From an uncultured Bdellovibrio sp. (lineage in GTDB: Bacteria > Bdellovibrionota > Bdellovibrionia > Bdellovibrionales > Bdellovibrionaceae), in NCBI GenBank assembly GCA_937871355.1, contig CALMPX010000334.1, forward strand, positions 1 through 5,096: a stretch of DNA of 5,096 nucleotides. Direction: 5' to 3'. A model generated the notes under the pieces. The model saw only the letters and a list, made by a program, of their open reading frames with translations. It did not search any database and was not told where the DNA came from. Shown piece after piece: positions 1-5,096 of the stretch. Positions within the stretch are counted from its first letter, which is position 1, and each line of letters begins with the position of its first letter. The translations under genes and the position numbers were made by a program.

Positions 1-832
1 GATCTCCGGGGCTTAACTGAATTTCAGATAGAGACTGGATTCCCTTTTTTTCAAGCTGTCTGATGTGGCAATAGTTCATAATTGATAAGGGATCGTATTC
101 TCCGAAAGAGTGAGCTGTCGAAGTATTTTCGGTAAAATCATTTTTATCTAAAAACACATCTTTACAGTTTGGATCTGTCAGAGCGGTTTTTTTAATATGC
201 TCATGGCGTAATCCCGCGGCATGTCCAAACTCATGTAGCACCGTTAATAAAAAAGAATGCTGTGGATTTATTTTTAATTCACTTCTTAGATTACGTGTTT
301 TTCGCACAAAAATAAATCCTTTTTCATCGCGACTACGCGTTACTCTGGCTCCATTATTTTCTCGACGAGATAGTCCTAGGTTTGACTGGCCTACCGGTAA
401 AGAGTAAAAATCCGTTAAAATTTCCCTTCGAATTGAGTTTGATTTGCTAGGATCTAATTGAGGAAAAATAATTTTATCTAAAAATACTAATTTTATATCA
501 GCATCAGCGACTGCTGTACAATTTTGCCATCCCTCAAATGTAATTCCGGTTTTTCTTAAATTGTATTCACGAATAACGGTTTCTTTCACCGCGGCTCTAT
601 CCTCTTCGTTGATAAAGACAGGTTTTGCATTCATGGATTCACACTTAGTTATTAAATCATTGACCTCATCAAACTGCGGAGATTGTTTGAGATCAGTAAA
701 GCTAGCCCAGCAGACTTTTAAAGTGCTCTTGTTCCATTTAAATGAATCTTCGGCAAGGCTTAAAAAAGCATTTGCACGGGCCGACATAAAAATTGAAAAA
801 AATATTAAAGTCGTATTTTTGAAAAAATTCAT
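1..832 (-). CDS. Secreted astacin-like (metzincin, M12A-type) zinc metalloprotease, 3' end outside window
   Basis: The 277 visible residues begin with a signal peptide (hydrophobic residues 8-16, likely cleavage after the ANA at 20-22), so the enzyme should act in the periplasm or outside the cell. The zinc site HEFGHAAGLRHEH lies at residues 200-212: His200, His204 and His210 would bind zinc and Glu201 would be the catalytic base. The Glu after the third His is typical of astacins. A Met-turn, SIMNY, follows at 250-254; Tyr254 matches the extra tyrosine ligand of astacins, and Asn253 replaces the usual His. Cysteines at 41, 64, 105, 223 and 255 may form disulfides. The start is fixed: an in-frame TGA lies two codons upstream, and the ATG seven bases further upstream is out of frame. 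No strong Shine-Dalgarno is visible. The gene is divergent from everything else here. The C-terminus lies beyond base 1. Substrate is unknown; the family assignment is firm at the motif level. Confidence 0.93.
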   Translation of the reverse strand, partial: MNFFKNTTLIFFSIFMSARANAFLSLAEDSFKWNKSTLKVCWASFTDLKQSPQFDEVNDLITKCESMNAKPVFINEEDRAAVKETVIREYNLRKTGITFEGWQNCTAVADADIKLVFLDKIIFPQLDPSKSNSIRREILTDFYSLPVGQSNLGLSRRENNGARVTRSRDEKGFIFVRKTRNLRSELKINPQHSFLLTVLHEFGHAAGLRHEHIKKTALTDPNCKDVFLDKNDFTENTSTAHSFGEYDPLSIMNYCHIRQLEKKGIQSLSEIQLSPGD

Positions 833-936
833 AATTCATTGTTATTACAAAAAATAGACCACCCCAAGAGCTTTATATTTATTTTAAATTGAACTGAAAT
901 AAAATATTGTCTATTGCCGAATGAAGATCAGCCAGG

Positions 937-976
937 AAAGTCACTGTTTCAAATTGAGACATCTTCATCGGTCGGC
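937..976 (+). repeat. 40-bp direct repeat, copy 1
   Basis: This 40-base segment recurs at 3900-3939 in the same orientation with 38 of 40 bases identical (differences at repeat positions 12 and 31) and no gaps. Its middle contains an imperfect palindrome centred on TCAAATTGA, with half sites close to TGTCTCAA, which looks like a dimeric regulator site or a small stem. An 8-bp inverted match, ATGAAGAT (921-928) with ATCTTCAT (961-968), could form a larger stem. Its function is not known. Confidence 0.9.
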
Positions 977-995
977 TTAAGTAAATAATTATAAT

Positions 996-1124
996 ACGAG
1001 TGGACAGTATTGCTGTAGCAAAGATCAAAACACTCCGTGTTCAATCGATTTGTCTCGATTACCTTGTGCCGACATAAAATTAAATAACGACGCTGTTAAA
1101 AATATTCAAATGCATAACATTACG
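996..1124 (+). pseudogene. Headless paralogue of the small cysteine-rich exported peptide
   Basis: These 129 bases align without gaps to 4258-4386, inside the intact small gene, with 12 mismatches (about 91% identity). The frame is kept: it reads TSGQYCC through NIT, and all four cysteines are conserved. Of the 12 changes, 8 are silent and 4 replace an amino acid (K to N, S to N, I to V, N to H). The start codon, signal peptide and most of the upstream region are absent: only 19 bases separate it from the 40-bp repeat, against 318 in the intact copy. No ATG opens the frame, and an in-frame TAA lies just upstream (978-980). The frame continues past the homology break at 1124/1125 into unrelated sequence until a TGA at 1221-1223. 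A TATAAT at 990-995 could be a leftover of the promoter. I read it as a truncated duplicate, probably not expressed. Confidence 0.78.
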
Positions 1125-1281
1125 GCACTTCTTATGCGCGTGGGATATGATTTTAATCGGACTCTTTTATTTGTGACAGTCAGCCAAAGTTTGAGTGGCG
1201 AACAGATCTTGGAAATTTTATGATTGGAGTGGTCAAACTTCAGGTCATGTTGTTCGTGCGGGGATGAATTATCATTTTTAA
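1125..1281 (+). pseudogene. Probable C-terminal remnant of an outer-membrane beta-barrel protein, frameshifted
   Basis: Just after the homology break, one frame reads LLMRVGYDFNRTLLFVTVSQ, a beta-strand-like stretch (1128-1187). After about 1195 the plus-one frame continues with SWKFYDWSGQTSGHVVRAGM and ends NYHF followed by TAA at 1279-1281. The final residues alternate Val, Ala, Met, Tyr, Phe at positions -9, -7, -5, -3 and -1, the usual signature of the last strand of an outer-membrane barrel. The two frames join sensibly only if one base was gained or two were lost near 1190-1200. The frame that carries this C-terminus is closed by TGA at 1192-1194, so no intact gene can be drawn. Family and function cannot be told from so short a piece, and chance similarity is possible. 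Confidence 0.45.
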
Positions 1282-1387
1282 TATTAGAAGTAATTTGATA
1301 ATTTAAACGAATATATTTTTGCTGTTGGAGCATTACTGTATATAAAAATATTGCAACTTGTTCAAGAACAGTTTGATATATAAAAGT

Positions 1388-1392
1388 GGAGG
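1388..1392 (+). promoter_or_regulatory. Ribosome binding site that decides the transporter start
   Basis: GGAGG here lies seven bases before a TTG at 1400-1402. An earlier in-frame TTG at 1358 would add 14 residues (MFKNSLIYKSGGSF) but has no comparable Shine-Dalgarno. The site therefore favours TTG 1400 as the start. Confidence 0.8.
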
Positions 1393-1399
1393 TTCGTTC

Positions 1400-3847
1400 T
1401 TGATTCAATTTACCCTATGGATATTAAATTATAACAGACGCGTTTTGATTATAACTACAATATTAGGTGTTATTGGGGCGTACTTCACAGTCCAGTTTTA
1501 TTCAAAAATGAATACAGATATTTATCAGCTGTTGCCTCAACAAGCGCGTAGTTTGACAGATCTTAAAGAAATATCTGAGCGATTAGTATCCATGGATAAC
1601 ATGGGTGTCTTGATATTATCTGAAGAAACTGAAGCTAGTAAGCGATTTGTCGTCGATTTAACACAACAATTGCAGACTAAAATGAACAGTGATCCTACGC
1701 ATTTGATCAGCGCAATTGAGTACCGTCAAGATCCAGGTCTGCAGTTTTTGGCTGATCGTAAAACCCTTTACGTTGAGCTAAAGGATTTAAAAAAAATAAG
1801 TAACAATATAAAATATAAAAAAAAAAATAGTAAAAAAGAAAAAAAACCATTTTCATTATTTTCTACAGATATGAACTTAATAGAGAGTGCCAAATTATTA
1901 CCAATACTAGCTATTAAAAAAAAATATGAAAAAAAAATACAAAGCATGAATCGTTTTCCCGATGGATTTTATGCGACTCCTGACGGTAAGAAAAGAATCG
2001 TGCTTGTTCGTATGTCCGGTCAAGTTTTAGATTTGCAAAAGGCGCTCAAATTAAAGTCGATTGTTGAAGAGGCTGTACAGAATCTTAATCCATCAAGTTA
2101 TGCAAAAGACTTGACTGTGCATTATACAGGTAGCGTTCAGAATTCGATTGAAGAGCAAGAAGCCCTTAGAGAAGATCTTTTTATATCCAGCATTGTGGTC
2201 ACTGTTGTAGTCGGATTGGCTATGCTGATTTATTTTCAGTCAGTAACGGCAACATTGATCTTAGTCGTCAGTACTTTTATAGGAACTTTTTGGACTTTCG
2301 GATTAGCTTATTTTTTTGTGGGTCCTCTTAATGCCAATTCGGCTTTTTTAGGTAGTATTATTTTAGGTAATGGTATTAATTTTGGCATAATTCTATTATC
2401 TAGATATATGGAGGAAAGAAAAAAAGGCTTTAAGCATGAACAGGCATTAATAACATCAATAACTAAAACGGCCTCAGCGACGACAGTGGCGGCCGCTGCA
2501 GCCTCTTTGTCGTACGGCTCACTTGTTTTTACTCAGTTCAGGGGTTTTAATCAATTCGGCGTTATTGGTTTTATTGGGATGTTTTTTTGTTGGGTAGCCT
2601 CTTACACTATTCTGCCTTCACTTTTAACTTTAGCAGATCAGTTAAATATAAATATTGTTAAATTACAAAGTCGATCTTGGTTTTCAACAGGTATTTTTTT
2701 TAGAAAAATAGTATCTCAGTACTACAAGCCTATTGTCATTGCATCTTTTTTGCTGGTTTTAGTTAGTGTGTTTCAGTTTTTTAAAATAAATTCGAATATG
2801 CTTGAGACAGATTTAAGTAATTTAAGAAGTAAAAAATCTGTAGAAGAAGGATCTGTCTACTATAGCTATTACATGTCTGAAATATTTGGGAAATACATGT
2901 CTCCTATAGCGCTATTGCCACATTCAAAAGAATCGGCTTATAAAATTCAAACTCTCTTGGAAAAACAAAAAGCAAAAGACTCTATTATTGATTCGGTTAA
3001 ATCATTGAAGGATGTGATACCAGAAGATCAAGACAAAAAAATATTGATTTTAAATGATTTAAAGAACAAAATAACTCCAACAAGATTATCACAGTTGAAT
3101 CCAAAAGATCGATTTTTTTTCGAGCAATTTCTTTTCAATGTTAAGCTTGAAAAATTCAGTGAGGATGACATTCCAAAGACCTTGCTAGCTCCATTTACAG
3201 AAAAAAATGGCCAGGTCGGAAATTTGGTTTTAGTTGAGCCAGAATTAAGTTCGGCTCGGCATGATAGTCATAAGATTATTCAATCAGTCAAAAATATGCG
3301 TATAGCTGCGGACTCAGTAGAAAAAAATGTTCCAATGGCGGGATCGTTCCCTGTCATATCTGATTTAATGAGTACTGTAATTCAGGATGGTCCCTTGATT
3401 ACGCTTTTAGCTTTTTTCTTTGTCCTGTTTTTGGTGTTTCTGCTTTTTAGGGATTTTAAAATTTTATCACTGACGTTATTTTCTTTAATTACAGGTGTTA
3501 TATGGTTTTTGGGTGTAATTATTATATTTAAATGGAAAGTTAATTTTTTAAATTTCTTGGCATTTCCTATTACTTTCGGAGTAGGAGTTGATTACGGAAT
3601 CAATATTTTTCAGCGTTACATTCAAGACGAAAAACACGATATATTGGATGTTGTTGAAAATACGACAAGTGCGATTATGCTTTGTTGTTTTACGACAGTC
3701 GTTGGTTATTTTTCATTAATCATTGCTCAAAATCAGGGTTTTATTAGCTTCGGTCGTTATGCCATTTTAGGAGAAGTGGCCTGTCTATGCGCCGCTGTTA
3801 TAACCCTGCCTTCTTTTTTAATGTATTTAAAGCAAAAAAATAATTAA
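1400..3847 (+). CDS. RND superfamily transporter, MMPL/HpnN-like, 815 residues
   Basis: This is an inner-membrane RND-type protein of the two-fold repeated MMPL kind, a family that moves lipids or other hydrophobic molecules using the proton gradient. Predicted topology (start TTG 1400): helix 1 at 15-34, a periplasmic domain to about 260, helices 2-6 at 261-279, 282-306, 313-336, 357-377 and 385-411, helix 7 at 442-461, a second periplasmic domain to about 665, and helices 8-12 at 666-683, 688-710, 715-740, 756-776 and 788-810. Helix 10 carries GVGVDYGINIFQRY (727-740), the family's core motif. The matching stretch in helix 4, GNGINFGIILLSRY (323-336), has Asn and Phe where Asp and Tyr are expected. 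The first periplasmic domain has a lysine-rich insert (138-149) encoded by long A runs. The length is close to that of HpnN-type proteins. Substrate is unknown; hopanoids cannot be claimed because no hopanoid gene is nearby. No clear terminator follows the stop. Confidence 0.93.
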   Translation: MIQFTLWILNYNRRVLIITTILGVIGAYFTVQFYSKMNTDIYQLLPQQARSLTDLKEISERLVSMDNMGVLILSEETEASKRFVVDLTQQLQTKMNSDPTHLISAIEYRQDPGLQFLADRKTLYVELKDLKKISNNIKYKKKNSKKEKKPFSLFSTDMNLIESAKLLPILAIKKKYEKKIQSMNRFPDGFYATPDGKKRIVLVRMSGQVLDLQKALKLKSIVEEAVQNLNPSSYAKDLTVHYTGSVQNSIEEQEALREDLFISSIVVTVVVGLAMLIYFQSVTATLILVVSTFIGTFWTFGLAYFFVGPLNANSAFLGSIILGNGINFGIILLSRYMEERKKGFKHEQALITSITKTASATTVAAAAASLSYGSLVFTQFRGFNQFGVIGFIGMFFCWVASYTILPSLLTLADQLNINIVKLQSRSWFSTGIFFRKIVSQYYKPIVIASFLLVLVSVFQFFKINSNMLETDLSNLRSKKSVEEGSVYYSYYMSEIFGKYMSPIALLPHSKESAYKIQTLLEKQKAKDSIIDSVKSLKDVIPEDQDKKILILNDLKNKITPTRLSQLNPKDRFFFEQFLFNVKLEKFSEDDIPKTLLAPFTEKNGQVGNLVLVEPELSSARHDSHKIIQSVKNMRIAADSVEKNVPMAGSFPVISDLMSTVIQDGPLITLLAFFFVLFLVFLLFRDFKILSLTLFSLITGVIWFLGVIIIFKWKVNFLNFLAFPITFGVGVDYGINIFQRYIQDEKHDILDVVENTTSAIMLCCFTTVVGYFSLIIAQNQGFISFGRYAILGEVACLCAAVITLPSFLMYLKQKNN
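1817..1937 (+). repeat. Cluster of long poly-A tracts inside the transporter gene
   Basis: Runs of 11 (1817-1827), 6 (1832-1837), 8 (1839-1846), 9 (1916-1924) and 9 (1929-1937) adenines lie within about 120 coding bases, where lysine codons are strung together. The frame is intact in this sequence. Such runs are known slippage sites for polymerases, so they could cause length variation or mixed transcripts. Confidence 0.85.
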
Positions 3848-3899
3848 TGATTGATGTATGAAGCCCGAAGACACGCACAAAAGTAAAATGTCTGACAGC

Positions 3900-3939
3900 A
3901 AAGTCACTGTGTCAAATTGAGACATCTTCGTCGGTCGGC
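3900..3939 (+). repeat. 40-bp direct repeat, copy 2
   Basis: It matches 937-976 at 38 of 40 bases in the same orientation. The core TGTGTCAA-A-TTGAGACA pairs at 7 of 8 positions as an inverted repeat. It lies 53 bases after the transporter stop and 258 bases before the start of the small peptide gene, whereas copy 1 lies only 19 bases before its truncated paralogue. It may be a dispersed element of this genome or a shared upstream control site. Confidence 0.9.
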
Positions 3940-4112
3940 ATTAATCTATCCAAGTATTTCCTAATGTGAATCAAAAGTTGAGCTAAAGACAAAAGTCTTA
4001 ATGGCGCAAGTTTTAGCATCATCGCTAATTTCTCTAGAACCGACGGTTTTGCTGTTCGCTGTGTGGGTCGTTAGGTCTAGGAATGCTTCAATTTAATGGT
4101 TTCATTATTTTG

Positions 4113-4140
4113 TTTACCTTTAATTTGCTAAATGTATAAT
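4113..4140 (+). promoter_or_regulatory. Sigma70-type promoter for the small exported peptide gene
   Basis: A perfect -10 box TATAAT at 4135-4140 is preceded at 16 bases by TTTACC (4113-4118), which matches four of six -35 positions. Transcription would start near 4147, giving a leader of about 50 bases before the ATG at 4198. This suggests that the small gene is transcribed separately from the transporter. Confidence 0.6.
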
Positions 4141-4197
4141 AACCAAATAAACAGTTTTTCTATGAAATAAGGGTTCTATTTGTTTAATAGGGAATTT

Positions 4198-4422
4198 ATG
4201 AAAAAAGTTATAGTATTGATCACGTTTTTAATCGCACAAAATACATTTGCTTGGGTTACCAGTGGACAGTACTGCTGTAGCAAAGACCAAAAAACACCGT
4301 GTTCAATAGATTTATCTCGATTGCCTTGTGCCGACATAAAATTAAATAGCGACGCTATTAAAAATATTCAAATGAATAATATTACGCCTACGGCTCAACC
4401 AAATATTAATTCTAGTAAATAG
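4198..4422 (+). CDS. Small exported cysteine-rich protein, 74 residues, unknown function
   Basis: I do not recognise a named family. ATG 4198 is preferred over the in-frame TTG at 4180 because AGGGA (4189-4193) lies four bases before it and because it gives a clean signal peptide: MKK, then hydrophobic residues 4-13, with likely cleavage after TFA at residue 18. The mature part would be about 56 residues with four cysteines at 26, 27, 35 and 44 (CC-x7-C-x8-C), enough for two disulfides, so it should fold in the periplasm or outside the cell. The tail after residue 62 is polar and rich in Asn, Pro, Thr and Ser, probably unstructured. It has its own promoter. A truncated paralogue at 996-1124 shares residues 21-63; all four cysteines are conserved and most changes are silent, which supports a real protein. 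A secreted effector, a peptide with a binding role or an envelope component are all possible. Confidence 0.75.
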   Translation: MKKVIVLITFLIAQNTFAWVTSGQYCCSKDQKTPCSIDLSRLPCADIKLNSDAIKNIQMNNITPTAQPNINSSK

Positions 4423-4460
4423 TTTTCAACATAATTCTCTATTTCTTGTTAACTAGAATT
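4408..4460. repeat. Long inverted repeat overlapping the stop codon of the small gene
   Basis: AATTCTAGT (4408-4416) pairs perfectly with ACTAGAATT (4452-4460), and directly inside it AAATAG (4417-4422) pairs with CTATTT (4439-4444). The right side has a seven-base bulge (4445-4451) and the loop is 16 bases. The TAG stop codon lies in the left arm. No T run follows on either side, so it is not a classical rho-independent terminator; it may protect the mRNA 3' end or end transcription in another way. Confidence 0.6.
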
Positions 4461-4646
4461 TGATGATCATTGAATATGATGATGACGCCATGCTTTTATT
4501 GCGAAGTGATCATCGAAGTTCTCATAGATAACGACAAGACCACTTTAGCTAAAGCATTTGTCGCAACATGAGCTGAATTGTATCAAGTGCTATTTATTTT
4601 AAATTGGTATAAGATATTGGCTAAAGAACATACGAGAGTGGAATAA
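4423..4646. other. Intergenic region upstream of the adaptor gene
   Basis: Besides the inverted repeat it contains a perfect 12-bp palindrome CTTTAGCTAAAG (4543-4554), a possible operator. A TATAAG at 4608-4613 could be a -10 box for the adaptor gene, but no good -35 lies at the right distance. From ATG 4476 one frame runs to the TAA at 4644-4646 interrupted by a single TGA (4569-4571). It has no ribosome binding site, so I do not call a gene. Confidence 0.5.
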
Positions 4647-5096
4647 ATGAAAAATAAAATAAGAATCGCAATGATTATTGGTATTGTAATTATAGTCGCG
4701 GGGTTAGGTTTTTTAATTAAGCGGAAATATTTTTTTGATGAATATTTGAAACCCAAAACAGGCGATATCATCGAAAGTATTTACGGTCTCGGCACTGTTT
4801 CTGCCGACTATGTTTTTCGTTTGCGCACGGCTATTCCGTTAAATCTTAAAAAAGTTTTTGTTAAAGAAGGTGATCTCGTTCATCCTCAGGACCCTTTGAT
4901 TCAGTTAGACGATAATATTATGAAAACAGCCATCGAAGGAACAGTAACCTCGGTAACCTATAAAATCGGTGAATTGGTCACTCCTCAAGTTCCGATCGTA
5001 ACAGTAACTAATTTAAATCATCTTTATTTAGAAGTTAGTTTAGAACAGCAGTCTATTTTAAGAATTAAGAATAATCAGTCCGTTTTGGTTTCATTT
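4647..5096 (+). CDS. Periplasmic adaptor (membrane fusion, HlyD/AcrA-type) subunit of an efflux system, 3' end outside window
   Basis: The 150 visible residues start with a single inner-membrane anchor (hydrophobic 8-24, no lipobox cysteine) that places the rest in the periplasm. The adaptor would link an inner-membrane pump (RND or ABC type) to an outer-membrane channel. The two lipoyl-like half motifs are clear: VFVKEGDLVHPQDPLIQLDD (70-89) and IEGTVTSVTYKIGELVTPQV (96-115), followed by the start of the beta-barrel domain with NLNHLYLEVSL (122-132). In most relatives a coiled-coil hairpin of tens of residues separates these halves; here only six residues do, so the hairpin is missing. ATG 4647 directly follows a TAA; the purine-rich GAGAGTGG (4634-4641) may be a weak ribosome site. 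The partner pump is probably encoded just beyond the right edge; the MMPL protein upstream is a less likely partner because of distance and its separate transcription. Confidence 0.9.
   Translation, partial: MKNKIRIAMIIGIVIIVAGLGFLIKRKYFFDEYLKPKTGDIIESIYGLGTVSADYVFRLRTAIPLNLKKVFVKEGDLVHPQDPLIQLDDNIMKTAIEGTVTSVTYKIGELVTPQVPIVTVTNLNHLYLEVSLEQQSILRIKNNQSVLVSF

Larger units (their letters stand above)
833..1399. other. Intergenic region between divergent protease and transporter genes, filled with gene debris
   Basis: No intact gene is supported here. From left to right it holds an AT-rich leader of the protease (a TATAAA on the minus strand at 872-877 could be a -10, without a convincing -35), a 40-bp repeat (937-976), a headless copy of a small cysteine-rich gene (996-1124), a probable outer-membrane-protein remnant (1125-1281), an 8-bp inverted repeat AATTATCA/TGATAATT (1267-1274 and 1296-1303), and the leader of the transporter gene. 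A TATAAA at 1341-1346 is a possible -10 for the transporter, but the matching -35 (TTTGCT, 1318-1323) is poor. Confidence 0.7.
3848..4197. other. Intergenic region upstream of the small exported peptide
   Basis: It contains the second 40-bp repeat (3900-3939), a short stem AAGAC/GTCTT with a four-base loop (3986-3999), and the promoter and ribosome binding site of the next gene. Between about 3964 and 4095 both strands stay open for roughly 43 codons without an early ATG or a ribosome site. The minus-strand reading includes SREISDDAKTCAIKTF, which looks somewhat protein-like, but I cannot support a gene. No rho-independent terminator for the transporter gene is seen. Confidence 0.6.

Noticed and set aside
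561..857. Plus-strand open frame of 98 codons
   Set aside because: It is antisense to the metalloprotease, whose zinc motif, signal peptide and Met-turn make the minus strand the real coding strand.
1358..1399. Fourteen-residue N-terminal extension of the transporter from TTG 1358
   Set aside because: There is no Shine-Dalgarno before 1358, while GGAGG sits seven bases before TTG 1400, inside this stretch.
1106..1408. Minus-strand open frame of 100 codons
   Set aside because: It overlaps the small-gene remnant and the barrel remnant, which have homology or protein-like ends on the plus strand, and shows no ribosome site or recognisable domain.
937..3939. Transposon or insertion sequence bounded by the two 40-bp repeats
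   Set aside because: No transposase or integrase is encoded between them, and the repeats are direct, not inverted, so a classic insertion sequence is not supported. CRISPR is also excluded because there are only two distant copies.
3964..4095. Open stretches of about 43 codons on both strands between the repeat and the promoter
   Set aside because: Neither strand has a start codon with a ribosome site at its beginning, and neither gave a recognisable family; at most a gene remnant.
4476..4646. Plus-strand frame starting with three ATG codons and broken by one TGA, ending just before the adaptor gene
   Set aside because: There is no ribosome site and no recognisable motif. The minus strand of 4485-4590 is also open, so chance is the simpler explanation; a decayed gene is not excluded.
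4583..4771. Minus-strand open frame of 62 codons
   Set aside because: It is antisense to the membrane anchor of the adaptor protein; its hydrophobic look mirrors that of the anchor.

Overview
This window is AT-rich bacterial DNA that encodes exported and envelope proteins: a secreted zinc protease, an RND/MMPL membrane transporter, a tiny cysteine-rich exported peptide and a periplasmic adaptor. Export signals, an inner-membrane adaptor and a beta-barrel-like remnant point to a diderm (Gram-negative) bacterium. The AT-rich lifestyle-type gene set, with an astacin-like protease and a TTG start, would fit a Bdellovibrio-like lineage, but nothing here proves the taxon and I hold that loosely.

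Layout: bases 1-832 (minus strand) carry the N-terminal 277 residues of an astacin-type metalloprotease that runs off the left edge. Bases 833-1399 hold no intact gene but are full of debris: a 40-bp repeat (937-976), a decapitated copy of the small cysteine-rich gene (996-1124), and directly fused to it what looks like the C-terminal end of an outer-membrane beta-barrel gene broken by a frameshift (1125-1281). Bases 1400-3847 (plus) encode an 815-residue, 12-helix RND/MMPL transporter whose start is best placed at a TTG behind a clear GGAGG. Bases 3848-4197 are intergenic, with the second copy of the 40-bp repeat (3900-3939) and a good sigma70-type promoter (4113-4140). Bases 4198-4422 encode the intact 74-residue exported cysteine-rich peptide, whose stop codon sits inside one arm of a long inverted repeat. 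Bases 4647-5096 encode the start of a membrane-fusion/periplasmic adaptor protein that runs off the right edge.

How the parts relate: the transporter and the adaptor are both parts of envelope efflux or lipid-trafficking machinery, but they are 800 bp apart with a separately promoted gene between them, so one complex is only a possibility. The most unusual feature is that the transporter gene is bracketed by two directly oriented copies of a unit (40-bp repeat followed by the cysteine-rich peptide gene). One copy is intact and the other has lost its promoter region, start codon and signal peptide. The eight silent versus four replacement differences between the copies suggest that both once evolved as protein-coding genes.
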